The notes beneath the pieces were generated by a model. The model did not search any database, was not told the origin of the DNA, and saw only the letters and a list, made by a program, of their open reading frames with translations. Below, piece by piece: positions 6,785 to 16,929 of a stretch of 64,000 nt of DNA. The stretch's first letter is position 1; each line of letters begins with the position of its first letter. The stretch is from positions 434,001 to 498,000 of the forward strand of contig NZ_FNZR01000003.1 in NCBI RefSeq assembly GCF_900109365.1, given 5' to 3'. Both the position numbers and the translations under genes were made by a program. Source of the stretch: Parapedobacter koreensis (GTDB lineage Bacteria; Bacteroidota; Bacteroidia; Sphingobacteriales; Sphingobacteriaceae).

Positions 6785-9700
6785 CTATTCTTCATCATCA
6801 TCCGAGTGCAGCAAATCCTGGTGCTCTTCGGGCCTATAGTTCGCTTGAAGTTCCGCTAATTTCTTTTTGCTGTAAGCCACCTTGGTAATCAATACGAATA
6901 GGACGGGCACAATGAATATGGCGAACAGTGTAGCGATCAGCATACCACCGAAAACCGTCCAGCCAATGGTTTGGCGGGCGATAGCGCCTGCTCCTGCGGA
7001 ATACATCAGCGGGACGATACCGAGGATAAAGGCGAATGAAGTCATGATAATGGGCCGCAGCCGCAGTTTGACCGCTTCCAAGGTAGCGGTAAGTATCCCC
7101 ATACCGATATCTACCCGTTCTTTGGCAAATTCGACGATCAGGATGGCGTTTTTAGCCGCCAAGCCGATAATGGCTACCAACCCGATTTGCGCATAAATGT
7201 TGTTATCCAGGCGTGGTAAAAGGGTTAGCACGAGGATCGCGCCGAATACACCGAGCGGAACGGATAGCAATATGGAAAATGGTACGGACCAACTTTCATA
7301 CAGCGCCGCCAGCAGCAGGAAGACGAAGACAATACACAGGCCAAAGATCATTAGGGTCATGTTGCCCGCTTCTTTTTCCTGTAAGCTTAATCCCGAAAAC
7401 TCGTACGTAAATCCGGCACCCAGCGTCTCTGCCGCGGTTTGTTCCAGAGCCAGCAACGCATCGCCGCTACTGTATCCCGGGGCAGCGCTACCCGTCACTT
7501 CAATGGATCGGAAGATGTTGTGGTGGTTGATGATAGAGGGGCTCTCAATAATCTCGTGGGATACCAAGGCGCTCAAGGGCACGGGATTTCCCTGCTGATT
7601 CTTCACATACAGTTTATTGATGTCTCCGATATCCATACGGAACGTGGTGTCTGCCTGGGTGACCACCCGGAAACTTCGGCCATATCGCGTAAAGTCGTTG
7701 ACATAACTGCTTCCAAGGAACGAGGAGATGGTACTGTAGACGCTCGAGACCTGTACGCCCATGCGCTTTGCCTGTTCGCGATCCACTTTTACCAAGTAGT
7801 TGGGTGTACGTGAATTAAACAAGGTATATGCCATGCCGATTTCCGGTCGTTGATTGACGGCCATGAGGAATTTGCCAACCTGTGCCTCGAAATCTTTGAT
7901 ATCGCCGCTCCGTTGATCGATAAGCTGGATACTGAAGCCACCGCTCATACCCAGCCCGGGTATCGCCGGAGGCGATACCGGCAAGATGGTAGCCTGCTGA
8001 AAACCCGCGTACTTCCGCTGGATACCGGCGATCACCTCATCTGCAGTGCGGCTCCGCTCTCCCCATGGATGAAGCTGAACGAAGAAGGTACCCCCGTTGG
8101 GCTTGAATGAACGGTTCAACAGGTTGATTCCGGCAATACGCATCACGTTTTTAATTTCGGGATTGTCTTTCCGAAGGGAATCCGACAGGGCATCGAGCAC
8201 ATTGCCGGTCCGTTCGGACGATGCACCTTCCGGCAGTGTAACGCCAACCAACATCACACCGGCATCTTCCGTGGGAATAAACCCGGTAGGCTTGGCAGAG
8301 AATAATCCAATCGTACCTATGTAAATACAGACCAGCAGGATCATGACCAGCGGAGCGCGTTTGATGGCCACTCGTACACCACCCGAATATCGCTTGGTGA
8401 CCCGTTCAAACCACGTATTGAATTTATAAAAAAGCCTGTTGATGCCCTTAGACTTTTCGTCGAATTGAGAAGGCTTCAGTAACAAGGAACAAAGCGCTGG
8501 AGTAAGGGATAAGGCGACGAATGCAGAAAGCAGTACGGACACGGCGATGGTAATCGCAAACTGCTGGTAAAGTTGGCCGACCATGCCGGGTATAAAGCCT
8601 ACGGGTACGAAGACCGCTGCCAAGATAAGCGCAATGGCGATAACGGGGGCGGTGATCTCTTTCATCGCACGTCGCGTCGCTTCGGGCGCGGACAGTTTAT
8701 CATGATCGATGTAGTGCTGCACGGCCTCCACCACCACGATGGCGTCGTCTACCACGATACCGATGGCAAGTACGAAGGCCAGCATTGTGAGGTTGTTGAT
8801 GGAGAAGCCAAACAGGTTGAAAAAGATGAAGGTGCCGACAATCGAAACCGGGATAGCGAGCACAGGAATCAAGGTAGCTCTCCAGCTTTGCAGGAAAATG
8901 AATACAACCAGGGTCACTAATATCAGTGCTTCAACCAACGTGTGGAGTACGTTATTAATGGACTCTTGAACGACTGTCACGGTTTCGTAGTTGACTACGT
9001 AGTCCATATCGTTCGGGAAGTCGGCTTTCAGCTGCTCCAGTGCGGCATAGATGCCTTCGGCAGTTTCCACGGCATTTCCACCGGGCATTTGGTTGACCAT
9101 CATGCCGGTTGCAGTAAGTCCGTTGAGCTTGTTGGTGATGGAATAGGCAAACTCGCCCAACTCTACACGCGCCACATCTTTGAGGTATACAATTGATCCG
9201 TCGGTATTGGTCTTGACAATAATTTGCTCAAACTGTTCTTCCAGGTTGAGGTCGCCGTCGAGGATGACATTGTATTCGAAGACCTGCGTATTGACCTGTG
9301 GACGGCTACCCACGGCACCACCCGGCATCCGGATATTCTGCTCTTGGATGGCGGCATTGATTTCGGCGGGAGTGAGTCCCAGGTTAGTGAGTTTGGTCGC
9401 GTCGAGCCACACGCGCATACTGAACGGTTGGCCGAAGGCCATGACATCTCCCACGCCTTTGACACGCATCAAGGCGTCACGCACATATAAGTTGGCGTAG
9501 TTCGCCAAAAATTTCTGATCCCGTGTACCATTGGGTGAGATCAAAGAGATCATCATCAAGGCGTCTGTATTAGCCTTTCGCGTGATGACCCCGAGTCGCC
9601 GTACCGTTTCAGGGAGCGACGGCTCGGCAATACCTACGCGGTTTTGTACATCCAGGGTGGCAATATCGATATCGGTGCCCACGTCGAAGGTGACCGTAAT

Positions 9701-9970
9701 GGCCGATCGCCCATCGGAGGTACTGTTCGACTGCATATACGTCATCCCCGGCGTACCGTTGATTTGGCTTTCGATGAGCGTGGTTACCGTCTGTTCCACG
9801 GTCTGCGCATCCGCACCCGTATAAGTCGCCTGTACCTGTACAGTGGGCGGCGTAATATTCGGATATTGGCTGATGGGCAAAGTCGTTATGGAAATGACCC
9901 CAATCAGCGTAATCAGGATGGAGATGACGATGGCGGTGACGGGTCTTCTTATGAATACTTCTGAAATCAT
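6785..9970 (-). CDS. RND efflux pump inner-membrane permease (HAE1/AcrB-like)
   Basis: A 1061-residue proton-driven pump of the hydrophobe/amphiphile efflux-1 family, a normal length. It begins MISEVFIRRPVTAIVISIL, the standard first membrane helix. It has two large periplasmic loops and the TM4 motif GIVVDDAIVVVEA, whose paired Asp residues carry the proton relay. The second half repeats the layout (ALYESWSVPF, LVAIIGLAAKNAILIVEFAKE). It should form a trimer that takes drugs, detergents or lipophilic compounds from the periplasm and passes them to the TolC partner. It is the last gene of the tetR-tolC-adaptor-permease operon, 46 bases after the adaptor. The specific substrate cannot be read from sequence. 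Confidence 0.95.
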   Translation of the reverse strand: MISEVFIRRPVTAIVISILITLIGVISITTLPISQYPNITPPTVQVQATYTGADAQTVEQTVTTLIESQINGTPGMTYMQSNSTSDGRSAITVTFDVGTDIDIATLDVQNRVGIAEPSLPETVRRLGVITRKANTDALMMISLISPNGTRDQKFLANYANLYVRDALMRVKGVGDVMAFGQPFSMRVWLDATKLTNLGLTPAEINAAIQEQNIRMPGGAVGSRPQVNTQVFEYNVILDGDLNLEEQFEQIIVKTNTDGSIVYLKDVARVELGEFAYSITNKLNGLTATGMMVNQMPGGNAVETAEGIYAALEQLKADFPNDMDYVVNYETVTVVQESINNVLHTLVEALILVTLVVFIFLQSWRATLIPVLAIPVSIVGTFIFFNLFGFSINNLTMLAFVLAIGIVVDDAIVVVEAVQHYIDHDKLSAPEATRRAMKEITAPVIAIALILAAVFVPVGFIPGMVGQLYQQFAITIAVSVLLSAFVALSLTPALCSLLLKPSQFDEKSKGINRLFYKFNTWFERVTKRYSGGVRVAIKRAPLVMILLVCIYIGTIGLFSAKPTGFIPTEDAGVMLVGVTLPEGASSERTGNVLDALSDSLRKDNPEIKNVMRIAGINLLNRSFKPNGGTFFVQLHPWGERSRTADEVIAGIQRKYAGFQQATILPVSPPAIPGLGMSGGFSIQLIDQRSGDIKDFEAQVGKFLMAVNQRPEIGMAYTLFNSRTPNYLVKVDREQAKRMGVQVSSVYSTISSFLGSSYVNDFTRYGRSFRVVTQADTTFRMDIGDINKLYVKNQQGNPVPLSALVSHEIIESPSIINHHNIFRSIEVTGSAAPGYSSGDALLALEQTAAETLGAGFTYEFSGLSLQEKEAGNMTLMIFGLCIVFVFLLLAALYESWSVPFSILLSVPLGVFGAILVLTLLPRLDNNIYAQIGLVAIIGLAAKNAILIVEFAKERVDIGMGILTATLEAVKLRLRPIIMTSFAFILGIVPLMYSAGAGAIARQTIGWTVFGGMLIATLFAIFIVPVLFVLITKVAYSKKKLAELQANYRPEEHQDLLHSDDDEE

Positions 9971-10016
9971 GTTGGTTCTGTCCTAAATAACTTGATAGTC
10001 GTTTTTCGGCCTTACT

Positions 10017-11156
10017 CTATTTGGATTGTGCAGGTTGGTTTACCTGTACCTTGGCCCCCGGCCGCAAGTTGATGAGGCCGTCGGTCACCACTTGTTCGCC
10101 CTTGGACACTCCTTCATTGATGACGACACGATCAGCGACTTTCAACCCCAATCGTACACCGCGTTGTTCAACGGTACTGCTGTCTGTCAGTACGTATACC
10201 GACGTCTGACCTAATTGTTCCATGATGGCGCGGTAGGGGATAACCAATTGGTTGGATTCCGATTGGTTGCTGACGTGCAAGGTGGTATTCATGCCCGGCA
10301 GTAGAGTATTCGCTTCATTCGGGAAGCTTGCCCGTACGGTAATGGTGCCCGTATTGCGGTCTACCGCCCGATCGATGGCGGTGATTGCGCCAGGATAGGG
10401 ATAAGTTTGGCCACCTGGCAATGTGATATGAATGCTGGAATCGCGGGCTGTACCTGATTGGCGCATGGCATTGAATCGTGGAATGTCGCGCTCGTTCACG
10501 GGAAAGTCCACGGCGATAGGGTTTGTAGAGGAAATGCTATTGAGCAAGGTGGTTCCGGCGGATACCAGTGCGCCCATGCGCACTTGGGAGATGCCCACCG
10601 TGCCGCTGAACGGTGCGATGATGATCGACCGGCTGAGGTTGGTCTGTGCCGTGGTAAGTGCAGCCCGCGCGGCAATCGTTTGGGCTTTGGCATTATTAAA
10701 GTCGGTTTCTGCGTAGTCCAATGTTTGTTTGGCAATGGCATCCTGTTCGGCCAATTTCTGGTAACGTTCTACGTCCCGTTTCAGCCGGGAAAGATTAGCT
10801 TCGGCAATCGCCAGGCTGGATTCCGCTTGTTCGACTTCTGCGGCGTACCGCGTACGGTCGATCTCGTAGAGCTTCTGGCCTTTGGCAACCGATGCACCGT
10901 CTGCCACGAAGATGCCGGTGATGTAGCCACTCACTTCAGCACGGAGTTCGGTTTCGTTCAAGGCGACCACGGTACCCGGATAGTCGCTTACGCCAACAAC
11001 GGATTCCTCGGTGACCTCGGCTACGGTCACGGCGATGGCCTGCTGGCCAGGGGCCTGCTGCGGTTGGTTGTTTCGGCAGGAGGCGACGACGCTTGCTCCG
11101 ATGATAAGTAAGCCGATGATGATGTTATTGCTATTCATGGTTATGGATTTCGACAT
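10017..11156 (-). CDS. RND efflux periplasmic adaptor (membrane fusion protein)
   Basis: A 379-residue lipoprotein-type adaptor. An N-terminal hydrophobic segment leads to VVASCRNN, a lipobox-like Cys that would be lipid-anchored. A lipoyl-like/barrel-sandwich half (VAEVTEESVVGVSDYPGTV) comes next, then a long helical hairpin (about residues 90-170, rich in Ala/Glu/Gln), the second lipoyl half (IIAPFSGTVGISQVRMGALVSAG) and a beta-barrel with a membrane-proximal domain. It bridges the permease at 6785 and the TolC protein at 11174. A start at 11138 (MNSNNIIIGLL) would also leave an intact signal sequence. Confidence 0.93.
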   Translation of the reverse strand: MSKSITMNSNNIIIGLLIIGASVVASCRNNQPQQAPGQQAIAVTVAEVTEESVVGVSDYPGTVVALNETELRAEVSGYITGIFVADGASVAKGQKLYEIDRTRYAAEVEQAESSLAIAEANLSRLKRDVERYQKLAEQDAIAKQTLDYAETDFNNAKAQTIAARAALTTAQTNLSRSIIIAPFSGTVGISQVRMGALVSAGTTLLNSISSTNPIAVDFPVNERDIPRFNAMRQSGTARDSSIHITLPGGQTYPYPGAITAIDRAVDRNTGTITVRASFPNEANTLLPGMNTTLHVSNQSESNQLVIPYRAIMEQLGQTSVYVLTDSSTVEQRGVRLGLKVADRVVINEGVSKGEQVVTDGLINLRPGAKVQVNQPAQSK

Positions 11157-11173
11157 GTTTTAATTCAAGACAA

Positions 11174-12514
11174 TTAGTTGGTATTCGGTTCGATTTGGCC
11201 CAATGCCTGCTGTACATCCAGCTTTCCTGCCAGTACGGCATATAAGGCATTGAGGTAATTGATTTGCGTTGTACGGAGGTCTGTTTCGGCCGTCATCAAA
11301 TCCAGGTAGGTCTTGATGCCCTCGTCATATTGCAATTTGATGGTATTGTAGACCTCTTCGGAAAGCGCTACGTTCTGCTGTGCCACTTGCCAGTCATTCA
11401 GGTTTGCCTGATAGGTGGCCATGGCCATCTCATACTGTGTGCTGATTTGGTTTTTGAGGTTTACAATATCCCATTCGATGCGGGTCTCCTGCAACTGGGA
11501 TTTGCGGATTTCGTGGATGCGCTTACCGCCTTGGAAAACCGGGATGTTCAGCGTGAGCCCGAATACCGAACGGGGAAATGACTCGTTGAATAATCCGGAA
11601 AGCTGTGTATCCCTAAAATCCCATGCATAATTGTAAAAAGCCGACAAGCTTGGCAGGAATGTCCATTTATTGTATTGGGTATTCAACTGCTGGAGTTGTT
11701 TGACCGTCTGGAGCTGCCTGAATTCCACCCGTTGCTCATAATTTACCGTCGTGGTGGTATCCAGCAGGATTTCACTTTCCATGGCGGATACGTTGGCGAG
11801 CGACAGGGTGAGGGGTTGGGCTGCGGGAAGCCCGATAAGTTCCTTTAAGAATGTATATTTATAGGTGAGCAATTCGGTGACCCGCTTTTGTTCGGCCAGC
11901 GTATTGCTCAATGCAATCTGGGCCCGTTTGAAATCGGTATTATCCACAATGCCCGTTTCATACCTTGCCCTGGCATCACTGAGCTGCCGCTCCAAGCGCA
12001 GGATATTTTCTTTGATGATGTTGAGCTGCTCTTCACTGGTCAGGATGTCATAGTATGCTTTGCTGACTTCCACTACCGTATTGATGTAGCTGTTTTCCGT
12101 ATTCAGGGCATTTTGTTGGCGGATGTAACGGGCCGCCTTAGCTGCCTGGATGAGGCTGGGATTGAGGATTTGCTGATCGGCCTGCAATACGGCGGCACTC
12201 ACATGCTTCTGTCCCAGTTGGATGACATTGCCACCGATGACGTTGGTCGGTATTTTGACATTCCAATTGTAGGTGCCCGTAGCATTGATTTGTGGAAACC
12301 AACCAGATAATGCTGAGGCAATTTCCCGTTCGCCGATTTCCTCATCGATCAGTGCCTGGTGCACTGATGGCCGATTTTCGAGTGCGTAGGCTACCACATC
12401 TGCCAATGTGGCCTTCGCCGGCAACGGTGGCTGGGTTTCCTGGCCGAACAGGAGCGTGCTCGCCGAGGTAAGTACTACTGTTAAAACTAAGCTGTTTCGC
12501 AATTTTCTGTACAT
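11174..12514 (-). CDS. TolC-family outer-membrane efflux protein
   Basis: A 446-residue outer-membrane channel with a signal peptide (MYRKLRNSLVLTVVLTSASTLLFGQ) and the two repeated helical-barrel halves of TolC proteins. These are visible as long heptad-like segments around residues 140-220 and 350-420 (for example IKENILRLERQLSDARARYETG and VALSEEVYNTIKLQYDEGIKTYLDLMTAETDL). As a trimer it forms the exit duct for the RND pump. It lies 17 bases upstream of the adaptor gene and 23 bases downstream of the TetR gene, supporting one transcript. Confidence 0.93.
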   Translation of the reverse strand: MYRKLRNSLVLTVVLTSASTLLFGQETQPPLPAKATLADVVAYALENRPSVHQALIDEEIGEREIASALSGWFPQINATGTYNWNVKIPTNVIGGNVIQLGQKHVSAAVLQADQQILNPSLIQAAKAARYIRQQNALNTENSYINTVVEVSKAYYDILTSEEQLNIIKENILRLERQLSDARARYETGIVDNTDFKRAQIALSNTLAEQKRVTELLTYKYTFLKELIGLPAAQPLTLSLANVSAMESEILLDTTTTVNYEQRVEFRQLQTVKQLQQLNTQYNKWTFLPSLSAFYNYAWDFRDTQLSGLFNESFPRSVFGLTLNIPVFQGGKRIHEIRKSQLQETRIEWDIVNLKNQISTQYEMAMATYQANLNDWQVAQQNVALSEEVYNTIKLQYDEGIKTYLDLMTAETDLRTTQINYLNALYAVLAGKLDVQQALGQIEPNTN

Positions 12515-12537
12515 TGTTGTTCTGGTCTGAAAAGATT

Positions 12538-13122
12538 CTATTTTTTAATACCGTCCCATATAATGGCTACCATTTCGTTCATGGATGTTTCGTCAAACGA
12601 ATAGTGTCCGTTGATATGCCGCTTTGCAGTAGCAGTCACCGTGCCGATGAATGCAGCGCTTAGTATATTGATATCCAATGGTTTGATATGGCTGTCATCT
12701 ATGCCTTGCTGAAGAAAATTAAACATTTCGTTCTGCATCTGGACGCTGCATCCTCTTTCATAAACGGCTTCTGCATACGGCGAAGAAAAAAACTGTTCCA
12801 TAAAACTCAGCACTTCCGGATATTGGATATAAAAGTGTACCAAATTTGTCCAAACAGCCACAAAACGTGCTGGATAGGGTAGGTGTCCTTCTGCTATCTT
12901 AAACATCGCATTACCTATTTTATATTTGCAATGCTTAAACAGTTCGATGATCAATTCGTCTTTTGAAGAAAAATAATGATAGATAGTACCTGTGGCAACA
13001 CCTGCCTCCTGGGCGATTTGGCTCATTGGGCTTCCATGGAAGCCCTGCTTCATAACCAATCGGAGTGTGCTTTCAAATATAGCACTTTTCTTTTCTGCGG
13101 TATGTTCCAATTGAACGTTCAT
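12538..13122 (-). CDS. TetR/AcrR family regulator of the efflux operon
   Basis: A 194-residue one-component repressor. The N-terminal HTH (residues 10-55) carries the TetR signature GSPMSQIAQEAGVATGTIYHYFSSKDELI. The rest is a helical ligand-binding and dimerisation domain. ATG at 13122 is chosen over TTG at 13143, which would only add a short non-conserved tail. It is the first gene of the efflux operon, so it probably represses its own operon until an efflux substrate binds. A 7-bp inverted repeat at 13165-13185 is the best operator candidate and also lies upstream of the divergent helicase. Confidence 0.92.
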   Translation of the reverse strand: MNVQLEHTAEKKSAIFESTLRLVMKQGFHGSPMSQIAQEAGVATGTIYHYFSSKDELIIELFKHCKYKIGNAMFKIAEGHLPYPARFVAVWTNLVHFYIQYPEVLSFMEQFFSSPYAEAVYERGCSVQMQNEMFNFLQQGIDDSHIKPLDINILSAAFIGTVTATAKRHINGHYSFDETSMNEMVAIIWDGIKK

Positions 13123-13164
13123 TCGGTCGGCAAAGGAAAACAATATTTACGATAAATTGCCCCC

Positions 13165-13185
13165 TTTACGTATTATTAACGTAAA
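13165..13185. promoter_or_regulatory. Candidate TetR operator (inverted repeat)
   Basis: Arms TTTACGT and ACGTAAA are perfect inverted copies seven bases apart. A further half-like TTTACG begins at 13146. The site lies 43 bases upstream of the TetR ATG and between the divergent efflux operon and helicase gene. That is the usual place for an autoregulated TetR operator. Confidence 0.5.
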
Positions 13186-13244
13186 TTTGACAATTGTGGT
13201 CAGGAGGTCAATTCTTTACTTTCTTCTAATCAATTGAAATTACG

Positions 13245-13252
13245 TACTTTTG
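13245..13252 (+). promoter_or_regulatory. TAnnTTTG box of the DEAD-box helicase gene
   Basis: TACTTTTG matches the consensus exactly and lies 26 bases before the TTG start at 13279. It therefore argues against the in-frame TTG at 13234, which is upstream of the promoter. Confidence 0.55.
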
Positions 13253-13278
13253 CGTTCATTATTTTAACGGAGATTACT

Positions 13279-14541
13279 TTGACGTTTAGCGACTTTAATT
13301 TTGACAACAGCCTTTTTGAAGGATTAAATAGTATGGGTTTTAAAACGCCCACACCCATTCAAGCCGAAACCATTCCGATTATTCAAAGCAATCATGATTT
13401 AATTGCCTGCGCGCAAACGGGAACCGGGAAGACCGCTTCCTACCTGTTGCCTGTCATGGACGCGATATGCCGGATGGAACAACGACCCGTGATCAGTGCT
13501 TTGGTCTTGGCCCCGACGCGTGAATTGGCCATGCAAATCGATCAGCAGGTGGAAGGATTGGCTTATTTTACAGGGATTACATCGATGGCCATCTACGGTG
13601 GCGGCGATGGCATTGGCTATGAGCAGCAACGCAAAGCACTGCGTGATGGGGTCGATATTGTCATCGCGACGCCCGGGAGGCTCATTGCACACCTGAACTC
13701 CGGGGCTGTGCGCCTGGGTGAGATTAAGTTTTTGGTGCTTGATGAAGCCGACCGCATGCTGGATATGGGCTTTAAGGACGATATCAACCGTATTGTGCGC
13801 CAGGTGTCCAGCGAACGTCAAACCATGCTCTTTTCTGCGACAATGCCGCCCAAGATACGGACGTTTGCAAAGACGCTGCTTAAACATCCGAAACAGGTCA
13901 ATATCGCGATATCGAAACCTGCTGAAGGCATTGTGCAGCAGCATTACCAAGTGGCAGACGGACAGAAAACGGCGCTATTAAAGCAAATCTTGCAGTCTGG
14001 TACATACAACAGCGTAATCGTTTTTTCATCTACGAAGGAAAAAGTGAAGAACCTGGGACGTGAATTGGACAGGCTGGGATTGACCGTTGAACCCTTCCAT
14101 TCTGACCTTGCACAGGAGGAGCGCGAGAAAATTCTTCTTCGTTTCAAAAATAAGCAATTGCCGATATTGATTGGTACCGATGTGCTGTCACGGGGGATTG
14201 ACGTGGAAGGTATCGATTTGGTGGTCAACTATGACGTGCCGCCTGATCCGGAAGATTATATACACCGGATAGGCCGGACGGCACGTGCCGAGCGGACAGG
14301 TACAGCCATTACCTTCGTGAATAACCGTGACGTCAGGCGCTTTATTGCTATTGAGCGATTGATGGATAGAAAGGTAGAAGAGGTGCAGCTTCCCGAAGGG
14401 ATAACTGCTGACCCGGTATCTTCGGTACCGCCTGAAAAAAGAAGAAACAACCAACGAAAGAAAAAACGTAATTTCAGGCCAAAGGATAGGCAAAAGCCAC
14501 AAAATCCGGGTGATTTAAATCCAGATAGCCAAGCTTCTTAG
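13279..14541 (+). CDS. DEAD-box ATP-dependent RNA helicase
   Basis: A 420-residue RNA helicase with all core motifs in order: Q motif (FKTPTPIQ), Walker A AQTGTGKT, PTRELA, TPGR, DEAD (VLDEADRMLDMGF), SAT (FSATMPP), and the C-terminal VFSSTKEKV, GTDVLSRGIDV and HRIGRTAR motifs. The short basic tail (RRNNQRKKKRNFRPK) is typical of RhlE-like helicases working on rRNA or cold-shock mRNA. The start is taken as TTG at 13279 (TFSDFNFD) because GGAG lies eight bases upstream and the promoter box is between this codon and earlier ones. It ends directly against the convergent MgtC gene. Confidence 0.93.
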   Translation: MTFSDFNFDNSLFEGLNSMGFKTPTPIQAETIPIIQSNHDLIACAQTGTGKTASYLLPVMDAICRMEQRPVISALVLAPTRELAMQIDQQVEGLAYFTGITSMAIYGGGDGIGYEQQRKALRDGVDIVIATPGRLIAHLNSGAVRLGEIKFLVLDEADRMLDMGFKDDINRIVRQVSSERQTMLFSATMPPKIRTFAKTLLKHPKQVNIAISKPAEGIVQQHYQVADGQKTALLKQILQSGTYNSVIVFSSTKEKVKNLGRELDRLGLTVEPFHSDLAQEEREKILLRFKNKQLPILIGTDVLSRGIDVEGIDLVVNYDVPPDPEDYIHRIGRTARAERTGTAITFVNNRDVRRFIAIERLMDRKVEEVQLPEGITADPVSSVPPEKRRNNQRKKKRNFRPKDRQKPQNPGDLNPDSQAS

Positions 14542-15210
14542 CTAATTCCAGTTGATTTCTTGGACGTTTGGATCCGCCTGGAGTTCATTAATCAGTATCG
14601 CCAATAGCTGCTTATCTATCTCCTTGAATGAAAATGTGATCAGGTAACTGCCGTCCGTTTTGTCTACGGAACACGACGAAATATTCAGTTTTTCGCCCTG
14701 AAAGATTTCGTTTATGATTTGGAGTGATTTGGCCTCACTGACCGTTGATATACGCAAGCTCTTTTGTTTAAAGCGATCAGAAAATTTCCGCTCCAAGGGC
14801 TGCAATGCCCAAAGAATAATGATAGCTAAGGCGGTTGCCGTTGAAGCAGCGAAATACATGCCGCCCCCCGCTGCCAGGCCGATAGCGGCCACAGTCCACA
14901 GCCCCGCTGCCGTTGTAAGGCCGCGGACAATGCCCTGCCGTAAAAACAGAATCGTTCCGGCCCCGATGAAGCCAATCCCGCTGATCACTTGGGCCGCAAC
15001 CCGGGAGGGATCAAGGGTGATGTTGTCTTTTCCAAGGATGTCCATGAATCCGTAAGCTGAAACCATCATGGCCAATGCGGCACCAACACATACCAGCATG
15101 TGGGTTCTCAGCCCTGCCGCCCAGTTTTTCCGTTCTCGTTCAAGCCCAATTGCAGCGCCGAATAGCGCAGCTAATGTTAGCCGAATCAATACGTGTGTCC
15201 ATACAATCAT
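14542..15210 (-). CDS. MgtC/SapB family membrane protein
   Basis: A 222-residue protein with four or five N-terminal membrane segments including the family signature (LRLTLAALFGAAIGLERE, GLRTHMLVCVGAALAMMVSAYG, GIGFIGAGTILF, GLTTAAGLWTVAAIGLAAG) and a C-terminal ACT-like cytosolic domain (about residues 150-222). MgtC proteins modulate membrane energetics, often inhibiting F-ATP synthase, and support growth at low magnesium; some members are transport-linked. The gene is monocistronic, and its stop codon abuts that of the helicase. There is no visible magnesium leader. Confidence 0.9.
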   Translation of the reverse strand: MIVWTHVLIRLTLAALFGAAIGLERERKNWAAGLRTHMLVCVGAALAMMVSAYGFMDILGKDNITLDPSRVAAQVISGIGFIGAGTILFLRQGIVRGLTTAAGLWTVAAIGLAAGGGMYFAASTATALAIIILWALQPLERKFSDRFKQKSLRISTVSEAKSLQIINEIFQGEKLNISSCSVDKTDGSYLITFSFKEIDKQLLAILINELQADPNVQEINWN

Positions 15211-15388
15211 ATTGGTTTAATTTTTTATTTCAATCGTAGATTAGGTGACGGTATACAAAAATACTGAACGGGAGAGACAATGATGAATAAAAGACGGTAT
15301 AAATTTAAAAAAATGACATCAAATCAAATAGATTGTTAAAATTCTGTAATTAATGATGAAAATTTAGAAATAATCTGATTTCTGTCAT

Positions 15389-15396
15389 TAATTTTG
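15389..15396 (+). promoter_or_regulatory. TAnnTTTG box upstream of mqo
   Basis: TAATTTTG matches the consensus and ends 15 bases before the ATG at 15412. It would drive the mqo-pnuC-acyl-CoA-dehydrogenase-like operon. Confidence 0.5.
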
Positions 15397-15411
15397 CGGC
15401 AACTGAGACAT

Positions 15412-16929
15412 ATGGCTAAAAGAAGAAAAAAAACCGCCGAGGAGGTGGATGTCATTCTTATCGGCGCGGGCATCATGAGTGCCACCCTGGGTACATTAAT
15501 CAACGAACTACACCCCCGTGCAAGCATCGAGATTTTTGAGCGGCTGGATGAGGTTGCTGCTGAGAGTTCTGACGCATGGAACAATGCGGGCACGGGTCAT
15601 TCGGCGCTTTGTGAACTGAATTATACTCCGCAGCGCCCGGATGGATCGGTGGATATCAGCAAGGCAATAAAAATTGCCGAAGCTTTTGAAATTTCCAAAG
15701 AGTTCTGGTCGTATCTGGTTGCCAACGGATTGGTTGATCGGCCGGAAAGTTTCATTCGAAGTGTGCCCCACATGAGTTTTGTGTTTGGCAAAGCAAACGT
15801 TTCGTTCCTGCGTAAACGCTATGAGACCATGCAGGAACACCACTTGTTCCAAGGCATGGAGTATACGGAAGACCACGAAGAACTCAAACAGTGGATACCG
15901 TTGGTCATGGATGGCCGGAATGCAGATGAAGAGCTGGCGGCCACAAAAATTGATATCGGTACGGATGTCAATTTCGGGGCATTGACGCGCTCGTTATTTC
16001 ACCATCTTGGACGGAAAAGCAATGTCAAATTGCGGCTGGCGCATGAGGTGCGGGATATTGAACGCTTGCCCAACGGTCGGTGGCAGGTCAAGGTAAAGAA
16101 CCTGACCACCGATAAAAAACGCACAGTGTCTGCGAAATTTGTATTCATTGGCGCCGGCGGTGGATCGCTGTTGCTGCTCGAAAAATCCGGCATCCCCGAG
16201 GCGAAAGGTTTCGGTGGGTTCCCGGTAAGCGGGCAATGGCTGAAATGTACTAATCCGGAAATTATTGCTAAACACCACGCCAAGGTCTACGGTAAAGCAG
16301 CCGTCGGGTCTCCCCCGATGTCCGTGCCCCATTTGGATACGCGGGTTATCGACGGGAAGATGGCCTTGTTGTTTGGCCCTTATGCGGGTTTTTCTACTAA
16401 ATTCCTCAAAAATGGCTCATGGCTGGATTTGCCTGCTTCTATTAAATTCAATAATATCCGGCCCATGCTGGCAGCAGGCATGGACAATATCCCATTGACC
16501 AAGTACCTCATCAACCAGGTACGGCAAAGCCCGGACGATCGGTTGGCGGCATTGAAAGAATATGTGCCTACGGCCCGGAAAGAAGACTGGGAACTTGAGG
16601 TGGCCGGGCAGCGGGTGCAGGTGATCAAAAAAGATGAAAAACAAGGCGGCATATTGGAGTTCGGTACGGAAGTGGTAAGCAGCGCCGATGGTTCCATCGC
16701 TGCTTTGCTGGGGGCTTCGCCGGGTGCATCGACGTCCGTATCCATCATGATTGATTTGCTCGCGCGCTGTTTCCCTGAGCGTGCCAAGACGGCGCAGTAT
16801 TTGAGTAAACTGCATGAGATGATTCCTTCCTATGGCCGGTCCCTTGCCGCTGATGAACAGCTATGCAAAGAGACGCGCGAACGTTCGGCTGAGGTATTGA
16901 AGTTGGCAGGCACGCTGGAATCGGTTTGA
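15412..16929 (+). CDS. mqo: Malate:quinone oxidoreductase
   Basis: A 505-residue FAD-dependent peripheral membrane enzyme that oxidises malate to oxaloacetate and passes electrons to quinone, a TCA step and respiratory entry point. The FAD-binding motif [14 protein letters not shown] is near the N-terminus. The family hallmarks [22 protein letters not shown] and the C-terminal [11 protein letters not shown] are present. The start at 15412 (MAKRRKK) is chosen because the promoter box overlaps the alternative at 15394. Its stop codon overlaps the TTG start of pnuC. Confidence 0.95.
   Translation: MAKRRKKTAEEVDVILIGAGIMSATLGTLINELHPRASIEIFERLDEVAAESSDAWNNAGTGHSALCELNYTPQRPDGSVDISKAIKIAEAFEISKEFWSYLVANGLVDRPESFIRSVPHMSFVFGKANVSFLRKRYETMQEHHLFQGMEYTEDHEELKQWIPLVMDGRNADEELAATKIDIGTDVNFGALTRSLFHHLGRKSNVKLRLAHEVRDIERLPNGRWQVKVKNLTTDKKRTVSAKFVFIGAGGGSLLLLEKSGIPEAKGFGGFPVSGQWLKCTNPEIIAKHHAKVYGKAAVGSPPMSVPHLDTRVIDGKMALLFGPYAGFSTKFLKNGSWLDLPASIKFNNIRPMLAAGMDNIPLTKYLINQVRQSPDDRLAALKEYVPTARKEDWELEVAGQRVQVIKKDEKQGGILEFGTEVVSSADGSIAALLGASPGASTSVSIMIDLLARCFPERAKTAQYLSKLHEMIPSYGRSLAADEQLCKETRERSAEVLKLAGTLESV

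Noticed and set aside
10458-11111. A 217-codon plus-strand frame inside the efflux adaptor gene
   Set aside because: Antisense to a well-supported adaptor and without family features.
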